A stretch of DNA of 64,000 nucleotides. Source: CAZTUH01 sp964616175. Its GTDB lineage: Bacteria; Pseudomonadota; Gammaproteobacteria; Burkholderiales; Burkholderiaceae_B. Position 1 is the first letter of the stretch, and every line of letters starts with the position of its first letter. The notes beneath the pieces are model-generated. The model saw nothing but the letters and a program-made list of their open reading frames with translations, made no database searches and was not told the DNA's origin. Shown piece after piece: positions 56,370 through 64,000 of the stretch. The stretch covers positions 62,001 to 126,000 of the forward strand of contig CAZTUH010000004.1 of assembly GCA_964616175.1 (NCBI GenBank), in the 5' to 3' direction. The position numbers and the translations under genes were made by a program.

Positions 56370-57158
56370 ATGCATGATACTTCAAAATTTACTTATCAGA
56401 AAGTTATCAAATCTCATTTTTGGGTACCTGGGAAACTTTTTTCTTTATATGTTACACGCTATAAGGATTATCATTTTCTATCTGGTCAGTTTGCTCGAAT
56501 TAGTATACCTAGTCAATCTCAAAATTATAACCTACGAAATATTTGGAGAGCTTATTCTATTGTAACTGGACCTAAACAGCCATATCTGGAATTTTATGTA
56601 GTTATTATTCCTGGAGGAATACTTAGTCAGAACCTTTCAAAACTAAAACCTAATGATGAATTATGTATAGATAATAAAGCCTATGGATTCTTAACGATAG
56701 ACCAGTTTACAAATGGAGGAGATCTTTGGTTGATAGCTTCTGGAACTGGATTATCTGCTTATATATCAATATTGCGAGATGCAAGAACATGGAGCTCATT
56801 TAAGAAGATTATCCTTATCCATGGGGTAAGAAAATGCGAAGAATTAACTTATAGTAAAGATATCAAAAAATTTGATGAAATGAATCAGAAAAACAGCTGT
56901 AAAAAACGGTTTCAATATCTTCCTCTTGTCACAAGAGAAACAATTCCTGGAATTCCAAAAGCAAGGATAACAACACTACTTGAAAATGGAAAATTAGAAA
57001 TGATGTTGGATAGAAATCTTGATCCTAGCCTTTCCAAAGTTATGCTTTGTGGAAATCCTCAGATGTTGACAGAAACTAGAAAACTCCTCAGGTTACGAGG
57101 TTTTTATCCTGGAAGACGTGGGGCATATGGAAATATAGCCATGGAAAAATATTGGTAA
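56370..57158 (+). CDS. fpr: Ferredoxin-NADP+ reductase
   Basis: Fpr moves electrons between NADPH and ferredoxin or flavodoxin. The 262-residue flavoprotein has the FAD motif RAYSI near residue 63, the glycine-rich SGTGLSAYISILRD near 130, MLCGNPQML near 225 and the C-terminus GNIAMEKYW typical of bacterial Fpr. It is directly downstream of fdxA and followed by the rnfB-like gene. Confidence 0.9.
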   Translation: MHDTSKFTYQKVIKSHFWVPGKLFSLYVTRYKDYHFLSGQFARISIPSQSQNYNLRNIWRAYSIVTGPKQPYLEFYVVIIPGGILSQNLSKLKPNDELCIDNKAYGFLTIDQFTNGGDLWLIASGTGLSAYISILRDARTWSSFKKIILIHGVRKCEELTYSKDIKKFDEMNQKNSCKKRFQYLPLVTRETIPGIPKARITTLLENGKLEMMLDRNLDPSLSKVMLCGNPQMLTETRKLLRLRGFYPGRRGAYGNIAMEKYW

Positions 57159-57203
57159 ATAGGAACAACAATACTTTTATATGAATTCTTTTATAAACAT
57201 CTA

Positions 57204-57872
57204 ATGATGATTTTTAATACCTTAACAGAAAAAATAGACTCAATTTTACCCCAAAAACAGTGCAAAAAATGTGGATACACTGGTTGCATGCCCTATGCTA
57301 AAGCTATAGCAAATAATGAAGCACCAATTAATCTTTGTATCCCAGGTGGAAAAGAAGTAACAAATACACTGGCTAGTTTACTTAATGTAAATTCCCCAAA
57401 TCTAGATAATTTTTTTGAACAAGAAATGTTTAAAATTGCGGTGATCAATGAACAGGAATGTATAGGATGTACTATTTGTCTCAAAGCTTGTCCAGTAGAT
57501 GCTATAATTGGAACCAATAAATGTATGCACACTGTTCTAAGTGATTGGTGTACTGGTTGTGAACTATGCGCAAATTATTGCCCAATAGATTGCATTGAAA
57601 TGGTACAAACCTCAAAAAAATGGACAAAGAATGATGCTGAAAAGTCTAGGAACCGATATAACAATCGCCAAAAACGCCTAGCTTCCAAAAGTCAGAAGAT
57701 TAGTTTGATGAATGACTTATATAAGAAAAATTCAACAAACATAAGGGTTGAGGTTTGCAATGTAGGAAATAAAAATTTTAGAAAATCTATAGTAGACAAT
57801 GCATTGTTAAATGCTAAAAAAAGACGTAAAGACTTTGTTCCAAAGAAATGGAAATCTGATTTTAATACATGA
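57204..57872 (+). CDS. rnfB: RnfB-like ferredoxin (no membrane domain)
   Basis: The 222-residue protein has an N-terminal Fe-S domain QCKKCGYTGCMPYAKAI with a fourth Cys in NLCIPGG, then two ferredoxin motifs (CIGCTICLKACPVDAI and CTGCELCANYCPIDCI), and a basic tail. This is the RnfB layout without the N-terminal hydrophobic helix of E. coli RsxB. Other rnf genes are not in the window. In betaproteobacteria such a stand-alone RnfB often precedes nth, as here, with a 4-base overlap. Partner and role are unproven. Confidence 0.85.
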   Translation: MMIFNTLTEKIDSILPQKQCKKCGYTGCMPYAKAIANNEAPINLCIPGGKEVTNTLASLLNVNSPNLDNFFEQEMFKIAVINEQECIGCTICLKACPVDAIIGTNKCMHTVLSDWCTGCELCANYCPIDCIEMVQTSKKWTKNDAEKSRNRYNNRQKRLASKSQKISLMNDLYKKNSTNIRVEVCNVGNKNFRKSIVDNALLNAKKRRKDFVPKKWKSDFNT

Positions 57873-58516
57873 ATCACAATATACGAGAAAAAATATTCTC
57901 AATTTTTAAAATGGAGAATTCAGAACCAAAGATTGAATTAAACTACACGACCCCATTTCAGCTTTTAATTGCTGTTTTATTGTCTGCTCAAACAAAGGAT
58001 CAAACTGTTAATATTGTTACAAGTAAATTATTCCCTGCTTATGGTTCTCCAGAAAGCCTAGTAAATCTTGATAGAATTGATTTAGAAAATTCTATCAAGA
58101 TTATTGGACTTTACAGAAAAAAAGCTGAAAATATATTAAGGTCCAGCAAGATTATTCTAGATGAGTATAATGGTAAGGTTCCAAATTCTCGAAGAGATTT
58201 AGAAAGGCTTCCTGGAATAGGAAGGAAAAGTGCAAATGTGATACTAAATGTCCTTTTTAATCAAAGTACGGTAGCTGTTGATACACATGTTTTTCGTGTG
58301 TCTAACCGTATAGGGATTGCTGTTGGAAAAAATGTCTTAGAATTGGAGGAAAATTTACTAAAAAAAATACCTGAAAAATATAAGAAAAAAGCTCATCATT
58401 GGCTCGTTTTACATGGTCGATACACCTGCACAGCTCGTAGGCCAAAATGTTATTCTTGCAAAATTTTTGCATTATGTGAATTTAAAGATAAATCTCTTTA
58501 CTCTTCAATAAAATAG
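57869..58516 (+). CDS. nth: Endonuclease III
   Basis: Nth is a bifunctional DNA glycosylase/AP lyase for oxidised pyrimidines. The 215-residue protein has the helix-hairpin-helix LPGIGRKSANVIL with catalytic Lys120, Asp138 in VDTHVFRVSNR, and the C-terminal Fe-S loop CTARRPKCYSCKIFALC. The ATG at 57869 overlaps the rnfB stop (ATGA). Confidence 0.96.
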   Translation: MNHNIREKIFSIFKMENSEPKIELNYTTPFQLLIAVLLSAQTKDQTVNIVTSKLFPAYGSPESLVNLDRIDLENSIKIIGLYRKKAENILRSSKIILDEYNGKVPNSRRDLERLPGIGRKSANVILNVLFNQSTVAVDTHVFRVSNRIGIAVGKNVLELEENLLKKIPEKYKKKAHHWLVLHGRYTCTARRPKCYSCKIFALCEFKDKSLYSSIK

Positions 58517-58572
58517 AAGGTTATTCTTTTCTTCTGATTGCTTAGCTCAAAAAAGATTAGAAAAAGAAATAT

Positions 58573-59169
58573 TTATTTTGGACGGAAGCACTGAACAATT
58601 CTTGAATTAGTTTCTATGAAAGGGCCATCTAGGAGATCGATGCAATATGGAATAGCTGAAAATATTCCATCGGGTGATGAGCTTCCTTTGTCATTGCTTC
58701 TTTTTGAACCACCTAATATCTCAGTAATAGCTCTTGGTTGTCCTGGCAAATTTATAATCAATGCAGCATGATTGGAATTTTCCCGAATAACAGCAACTTG
58801 GCGAGAGAGGATAGCAGTAGGTGTGTATAACAAACTTATTTGACGCATTTTCTCCGAAAATCCCATCATTTGTTTAGTACCAACTGATAATGTTGCTTCT
58901 GGAGTTACATCTCTTCGTGCTGGACCAGTTCCTCCAGTTGTAAAGATTAAGTCGCAACCACAATAATCGACTAAATTCTTCAAACAATGAATTATAGTTT
59001 CATAATCATCAGGAATTAGAAATTCCTGAGATTGCCAAGGTGATAACAAAGCTTTACTTAACCAGGAATTCAAAGCAGGCAATCCATGATCTATGTACTT
59101 ACCTTGAAAAGCTCTATCAGATATTGAAACCAGTCCAACTAAAAGATCATTGCTGTCACGACGATTCAT
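58573..59169 (-). CDS. mog: Molybdopterin adenylyltransferase
   Basis: Mog adenylates molybdopterin before metal insertion, a late step of molybdenum cofactor synthesis; the cofactor is needed by FdnG. The 198-residue protein shows GLVSISDRAFQGKY at the N-terminus, TTGGTGPARRDVTPEATL near residue 73, SRQVAVIRENS and INLPGQPRAI. I placed the start at the ATG at 59169 by comparison with 195-residue E. coli Mog; an ATG at 59184 is possible. It lies downstream of pgk. Confidence 0.92.
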   Translation of the reverse strand: MNRRDSNDLLVGLVSISDRAFQGKYIDHGLPALNSWLSKALLSPWQSQEFLIPDDYETIIHCLKNLVDYCGCDLIFTTGGTGPARRDVTPEATLSVGTKQMMGFSEKMRQISLLYTPTAILSRQVAVIRENSNHAALIINLPGQPRAITEILGGSKRSNDKGSSSPDGIFSAIPYCIDLLDGPFIETNSRIVQCFRPK

Positions 59170-59282
59170 AGGTTTAAAATGCATAACTAGGAAGCACTCA
59201 GGGAAACAATTGAAAAAAATTAAGAAAATAATTACACTAAGAATCTTATCAAGACTAAAAATTTTAGGATTTGTTTCAACAT

Positions 59283-60479
59283 TCAATAATCTGCTCTTTC
59301 TTCAAGAATTTTAAGAGCAGGAAGATCGCTGCCCTTTAAAAACTCTAGAAAAGCTCCACCTCCGGTTGAAATATAATCAATCTTTTCTGAAATTCCATAC
59401 TTTGCAATAGCAGCAATGGTTTCTCCACCTCCAGCGATAGAAAAACCATCAGAATCTGCAATTGCTTGTGCAATACTGGAAGTTCCACTGGAAAATTGAT
59501 CAAGTTCAAAAACCCCTAAGGGGCCATTCCAGATTATCGTACCTGCTTGTCTAAGCAAATTGGAAAATTTTGAAGCTGTGAGTGGTCCAATATCTAAAAC
59601 CATTTCATCTGGTAAAATTTGATCCACCATTTTAATAATGGCTTGGGATTCTAATTCAATTGAATTAGCACATACCACATCAATTGGAACGGGAATATCT
59701 GCCCCTCGTTTTTTCATAATTGAAAGAACAGTGCGTGCTTGATCAACTAATTCTAACTCAGCCAAGGATTTTCCAACAGATAATCCAGAAGCAAGCATAA
59801 AAGTATTTGCTATTCCTCCACCAACTATCAATTGATCAACTTTTTCAGCTAATGAACAAAGGATCGAAAATTTCGTAGAAATTTTCGATCCTCCAACAAT
59901 AGCTATTAATGGCCGTTTGGGGTTTTTGAATACATATTCCAATGCACATAATTCTGACTCCAACAAAGGTCCTGCACAAGAAATTGGAGCAAAGCGAGCA
60001 ATGCCATGTGTTGTGGCCTCAGCACGGTGGACAGTACCAAAGGCATCATTTACGTAAACATCACAAAGAGCAGCCATTTTTCGTGCTAAGGTTTCATCGT
60101 TTTTTCTTTCCCCAACATTAATTCGGCAATTTTCGAGAAGCACAACTTGTCCAGGTTCTACTTTTACCCCATCTACCCAATTTTTTATCAATTCAACCTG
60201 AGTACCTAAAAATTCCGACAAACGCTGTGCTACTTGTACGAGAGAGTCCATTTCACCAGGAAAAGACTCATCAGGTCGACCTAGATGGGAAGTCACCATA
60301 ACTGCAGCTCCAGAGCTTAATGCCAATCTTATTCCTGGAACCGAAGCACGAATTCTTGTATCTTCAGAAATTCTTCCTATTTTGTCAAACGGAACATTTA
60401 AATCAGCTCGAATAAAAACTTTCTTCCCATCTAGCTTTCCTTTTCTAGCTAGAGCAGAAAGAGTATTAACATGAGGCAT
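59283..60479 (-). CDS. pgk: Phosphoglycerate kinase
   Basis: Pgk makes ATP from 1,3-bisphosphoglycerate. The 398-residue protein has KVFIRADLNVPFD near residue 20, SHLGRPDE near 64, AIVGGSKISTK near 197 and GGGETIAAIAKYG near 355. The ATG at 60479 has an AGGGAGG-like site upstream. It is the third gene of tkt-gapA-pgk; the usual following pyk is absent and mog follows instead. Confidence 0.96.
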   Translation of the reverse strand: MPHVNTLSALARKGKLDGKKVFIRADLNVPFDKIGRISEDTRIRASVPGIRLALSSGAAVMVTSHLGRPDESFPGEMDSLVQVAQRLSEFLGTQVELIKNWVDGVKVEPGQVVLLENCRINVGERKNDETLARKMAALCDVYVNDAFGTVHRAEATTHGIARFAPISCAGPLLESELCALEYVFKNPKRPLIAIVGGSKISTKFSILCSLAEKVDQLIVGGGIANTFMLASGLSVGKSLAELELVDQARTVLSIMKKRGADIPVPIDVVCANSIELESQAIIKMVDQILPDEMVLDIGPLTASKFSNLLRQAGTIIWNGPLGVFELDQFSSGTSSIAQAIADSDGFSIAGGGETIAAIAKYGISEKIDYISTGGGAFLEFLKGSDLPALKILEERADY

Positions 60480-60527
60480 GCATTATTCCCTCCTTGAATT
60501 GCAAGAAAAAACTCACAGCTCGATTAT

Positions 60528-61544
60528 TCATTTTGCTTCTGCTTTTGTAATTTCTGATGCAGTATCTAGCATTCGGTTGGAAAAACCCCATTCATTATCA
60601 TACCATGATGAAATTTTCACTAAACGACCTAATACCTTTGTTAAAGATGCATCTACAATGCTTGAAGCAGGATCATGGTTATAGTCAATGGAAACAAGAG
60701 GTTCTTCACTATACTTTAGTATCCCCTTAAGCTCATTTTGAGAAACATATTTCAATATTTCATTTACTTCTTCTTCAGACGAGGTTCTTTTAGAGATAAA
60801 AGATAGATCAAGCATAGAAACATTTATTGTAGGAACACGAACAGCATAACCATCCAATTTGCCTTTTAATTCTGGAATTACCAACCCAACAGCAGAAGCC
60901 GCCCCTGTTTTTGTTGGAATCATGGACATCGTCGCTGATCGAGCACGTCTCAAGTCTTTATGAAATACATCAGTTAAAACTTGATCATTAGTATAAGAAT
61001 GAATAGTAGTCATAAATCCAAAATCCAGACCTAATGCATCATGTAAAGGATTTACTAAAGAAGCCAAACAGTTGGTTGTACATGAAGCATTTGAGATAAT
61101 TCTATGCTTTGGACTCAAGATACCATGATTTACCCCAAAAACAATAGTAGCATCCATATCCCCAATTCCAGGTGCAGAAATTAAAACCCTTCTTGCTCCT
61201 CTTTTTAAGTGGATTTCTGCTTTTTCGCGAGATGTAAAAAGTCCAGTACACTCTAAAACAATATCAATAGCCAAATTATCCCAAGGTAATTTAGAAGGAT
61301 CTCGCTCATTTAAAGTTAGGATTTTATCCTCGTCTATTATCATATAATTTTTATCTGTCTCAATTTTTAACGGAAATTTTCCATGTGCACTATCAAACCG
61401 TGTTAAATGAACATTGGTTTCAAAATCCCCCAAATCATTAATAGCAACAATTGCTATATCATGTTTTTTTCCACCTTCATAATGAGCTCTCAATATATTT
61501 CTTCCAATGCGACCATAACCATTAATTGCAATGCGAGTAGTCAT
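60528..61544 (-). CDS. gapA: Glyceraldehyde-3-phosphate dehydrogenase, type I
   Basis: GapA oxidises glyceraldehyde 3-phosphate with phosphate. The 338-residue enzyme has the cofactor motif NGYGRIGR at residues 8-15 and the catalytic Cys155 in SNASCTTNCLASL; the C-terminal WYDNEWGFSNRM is intact. The ATG is at 61544, 12 bases after tkt. Confidence 0.97.
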   Translation of the reverse strand: MTTRIAINGYGRIGRNILRAHYEGGKKHDIAIVAINDLGDFETNVHLTRFDSAHGKFPLKIETDKNYMIIDEDKILTLNERDPSKLPWDNLAIDIVLECTGLFTSREKAEIHLKRGARRVLISAPGIGDMDATIVFGVNHGILSPKHRIISNASCTTNCLASLVNPLHDALGLDFGFMTTIHSYTNDQVLTDVFHKDLRRARSATMSMIPTKTGAASAVGLVIPELKGKLDGYAVRVPTINVSMLDLSFISKRTSSEEEVNEILKYVSQNELKGILKYSEEPLVSIDYNHDPASSIVDASLTKVLGRLVKISSWYDNEWGFSNRMLDTASEITKAEAK

Positions 61545-61556
61545 TACTAATTCCTC

Positions 61557-63608
61557 TTACCTTTTATTTTTAAGATGTTCTTTAATTATCTTAATCAATT
61601 TTTCCGAGGTAATCTCGAAATATTCGAATAAAACATTTGCTGGAGCAGATTCCCCATAATTTTCATCAATTCCCATAACAATTCCATTAGCTCCTACATA
61701 CTTGTACCAACTAGTTGTTTTCCCAGCTTCAATAGCAACTTTTGGCATATTTTCTGGTAGAACTGAATTTTTCCATGTAAGATCCTGTTTATCGAAAATA
61801 TCAAGACTTGGCATAGAAACAACTCTTATAAAGATATTTTCACTAAATAGTTTCCTTTGTGCTTCTAACGCAATAGAAACTTCAGATCCAGTAGCAAGAA
61901 CAACCAAACATGCACCAGGAATATCTCTCAATACATAGCCACCTCGAGCTATCGATTGTAATGCTACTTTATCTCGATCTACATATGGCAGATTTTGCCT
62001 AGACAAAAGAAGAGCTGTTGGCCCTCCTTTACTTGTTTTACTTTCAGAATCTGAAGATCTTCGAATTGCAGAATGCCATGCAAAAACAGTTTCAGCAAGG
62101 TCGCATGGCCTCCAGACAGATAAATTTGGTATTAGGCGCAAGCTAGCCGCTTGTTCAATTGGTTGATGTGTTGGCCCATCTTCTCCAAGACCAATAGAAT
62201 CATGTGTTAAAACATATATCACCTTTTGTTTCATAAGAGCTGACATACGTATGGCATTCCGCGCATAATCTGAAAATGTCAAGAAAGTTCCTCCAAATGG
62301 AATATAACCTCCATGCAAGGCAATCCCATTCATAATAGATGCCATACCAAATTCACGCACCCCATAATTAATATATCTTCCAGATTCAAAAACTCCTTCA
62401 TCATTCACCTTAACAACTTTTGCCTCTGCCCAATCAGTCAAATTTGATTTAGTTAAATCAGCAGATCCTCCGAGAAGCTCTGGAAGTAAATTTGCTAAAT
62501 GAGCTATAACCAATTGTGAAGCTTTTCTAGTAGAAAAATTTTCATTTTTCTTAGCTGTTTTTTCAGTAAAGTCTTGAAATTTTTCTAGAAAATCATGAGG
62601 TAAATCTCCCTTCATTCTTCTTGTAAATTCATGCGAAAGACTTGGATATTTCTTTGTATATAATTCAAACTTTTTGTCCCACTCATTTTGAACATACTTT
62701 CCTATCTTGAAAGATTCTATGCTTTCATATATGTGTTCAGGAACAGAAAATGGATCATTTTCCCAATCTAAGTTTTTTCTAACTTCAAGAATTTCTTTTT
62801 TTCCAAGAGGAGCTCCATGTATATCTGCAGTACCAGACATGTTTGGAGAACCCTTTCCAATTATAGTTTTACAAATAATGAGACTTGGTTTTTCCGACTG
62901 CATTTTAGCTTGCTTGATTGCAAAATCCACAGCTTTGATATCGTGACCATCTACATGATCAATCACATGCCAGTTATAAGCTTCAAAACGTTTCGCAGTA
63001 TTATCTGAGAACCAATGTTTAACGTTACCGTCAATAGATATACGATTACTATCGTATAAAACAATAAGCTTAGATAATTTTAGAACCCCTGCTAGTGAAC
63101 AGACTTCATGTGAAATACCTTCCATGATACAGCCATCACCAATGAATACATATGTAAAATGGTCAACAATCTCCAATCCTGGTTTATTAAACTCTGCTGC
63201 TAATAAAGATTCAGCTAAAGCCATTCCAACGGCATTTCCCAAGCCTTGTCCCAATGGACCAGTAGTAGCCTCTACTCCAGGTGTAATACCAAATTCTGGA
63301 TGTCCTGGGGTAGATGAATGCAATTGTCGAAAATTTTTAAGTTGAGATATGGGAAATTCATATCCAGTTAAGTGAAGAAGTGAATACAATAACATCGAAC
63401 CATGTCCATTTGAAAGAATGAAACGGTCACGATCTACCCAACTAGGATTCTTCGGATTATAACGAAGATTGTTTAACCAAAGTGCAGTTGCAATTTCTGC
63501 CATTCCCATAGGTGCTCCAGGATGTCCTGAATTTGCATTTTGCACAGAATCCACAGTAAGAATGCGAATAGCGTTTGCAATTTTCTTTTGAATTTCCAGA
63601 TTTTCCAT
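61557..63608 (-). CDS. tkt: Transketolase
   Basis: Transketolase moves two-carbon units in the pentose phosphate pathway with thiamine diphosphate. From the ATG at 63608 it has 683 residues. Landmarks are NANSGHPGAPMGMAEI near residue 26, the cofactor motif GDGCIMEG near 160, and EDGPTHQPIEQAASLR in the central domain. A GTG at 63683 would add 25 residues with no family match. It leads the tkt-gapA-pgk run. Confidence 0.95.
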   Translation of the reverse strand: MENLEIQKKIANAIRILTVDSVQNANSGHPGAPMGMAEIATALWLNNLRYNPKNPSWVDRDRFILSNGHGSMLLYSLLHLTGYEFPISQLKNFRQLHSSTPGHPEFGITPGVEATTGPLGQGLGNAVGMALAESLLAAEFNKPGLEIVDHFTYVFIGDGCIMEGISHEVCSLAGVLKLSKLIVLYDSNRISIDGNVKHWFSDNTAKRFEAYNWHVIDHVDGHDIKAVDFAIKQAKMQSEKPSLIICKTIIGKGSPNMSGTADIHGAPLGKKEILEVRKNLDWENDPFSVPEHIYESIESFKIGKYVQNEWDKKFELYTKKYPSLSHEFTRRMKGDLPHDFLEKFQDFTEKTAKKNENFSTRKASQLVIAHLANLLPELLGGSADLTKSNLTDWAEAKVVKVNDEGVFESGRYINYGVREFGMASIMNGIALHGGYIPFGGTFLTFSDYARNAIRMSALMKQKVIYVLTHDSIGLGEDGPTHQPIEQAASLRLIPNLSVWRPCDLAETVFAWHSAIRRSSDSESKTSKGGPTALLLSRQNLPYVDRDKVALQSIARGGYVLRDIPGACLVVLATGSEVSIALEAQRKLFSENIFIRVVSMPSLDIFDKQDLTWKNSVLPENMPKVAIEAGKTTSWYKYVGANGIVMGIDENYGESAPANVLFEYFEITSEKLIKIIKEHLKNKR

Positions 63609-64000
63609 TTTGAATTTAGTGTATATACTTGAGAATTGATCGGAAAAGTTGCGATTATCCAAAGAGTGTTTTGATTCTAACACGTTAACAAAGCGAATCT
63701 TTTATGAGAAACTAGTTCGATATTAAAATTTTACCTCTTTAGAAATTTTTCTTAGATTTAAAAAAATCATCACATTTTTTATTTATGATAATAGCTATTT
63801 TCCAGAAGCAACATTATGAGTGAAATCCAGATTAGTAAGCTTTTTTTTCATATAACAGTATTGCTATCGTTTGCGCATTTTTTTATGTGTTGAACATAAA
63901 ATTACACAATATGTATTTTATATGTAAACTCTATCAACTTAAACTTATAACATATAAGTATTAAGTATCGAACATGATGAATTAAAAATTTTTTATTAAA
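63609..64000. other. Non-coding stretch upstream of tkt
   Basis: These 392 bases are very AT-rich with no credible gene and reach the window edge. The tkt promoter must lie here. A perfect 7-bp inverted repeat (ACTTATA, spacer ACA, TATAAGT) is at 63943-63959 and could be an operator or hairpin. Confidence 0.5.

Noticed and set aside
59170..59286. A hydrophobic N-terminal extension of Mog that would look like a membrane segment
   Set aside because: Mog is cytosolic and ends 195-200 residues long in relatives; the extension overlaps the pgk stop and lacks family support.
1..64000. CRISPR arrays, insertion sequences, prophage or rRNA genes
   Set aside because: I saw no regularly spaced repeats, transposase or integrase motifs, phage genes or rRNA sequence.

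Overview
The window is an AT-rich (about one third G+C by eye), gene-dense stretch of a bacterial chromosome with short spacers. Gene content and the order of several blocks point to a betaproteobacterium, most likely Burkholderiales-like. The markers are rpsB-tsf-pyrH-frr-uppS-cdsA-dxr-rseP-bamA, rpmF-plsX-fabH-fabD-fabG-acpP-fabF followed by degP-lepA-lepB-rnc-era-recO, lptF/pepA/holC, a GTP-type PEP carboxykinase, and fpr and rnfB-like genes. Low G+C, loss of usual neighbours and chopped synteny suggest a reduced, probably host-associated genome. I cannot name the species from sequence alone.

Layout. 1-8.2 kb (minus): ribosomal protein S2, EF-Ts, UMP kinase, ribosome recycling factor, undecaprenyl-PP and CDP-diacylglycerol synthesis, DXP reductoisomerase, RseP and the start of BamA. 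8.2-18.5 kb: methionine aminopeptidase, DsbB, CvpA, FolC, RNase PH, YicC, PEPCK, a MATE transporter and the tRNA 2-selenouridine synthase MnmH. 18.6-21.2 kb: glutathione reductase and an SDR-family epimerase. 21.4-31.8 kb (plus): a compact selenium and formate island, fdnG (with an in-frame UGA read as selenocysteine), fdnH, fdnI, fdhE, selA, selB, selC (tRNA-Sec) and selD. 31.9-35.9 kb: lptF, pepA, holC and a YccA-like membrane protein. 35.8-48.4 kb (minus): a 13-gene run for DNA repair, RNA processing, protein secretion and quality control, fatty-acid synthesis and L32. 48.8-55.9 kb: maf, rluC, rne, accD, pncB. 56-58.5 kb (plus): ferredoxin, ferredoxin reductase, RnfB-like ferredoxin, endonuclease III. 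58.6-63.6 kb (minus): mog, pgk, gapA, tkt.

How it fits together. The island contains the parts needed to make and insert selenocysteine: SelD makes selenophosphate, SelA converts Ser-tRNA-Sec to Sec-tRNA-Sec, SelB delivers it, selC is the tRNA, and a SECIS hairpin follows the UGA. Its only visible selenoprotein client here is a periplasmic, Tat-exported, quinone-linked formate dehydrogenase. MnmH nearby is a second user of selenophosphate, and Mog supplies a step of molybdenum cofactor synthesis. The cell therefore appears to spend coding capacity on respiratory formate oxidation. Other observations are the loss of rpoE-rseAB from its usual place between fabF and degP, the absence of lptG beside lptF exactly where the selenium island ends, a candidate pseudoknot leader on rpsB mRNA, and a possible yceD remnant before rpmF. 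I saw no rRNA, insertion sequence, prophage or CRISPR array.
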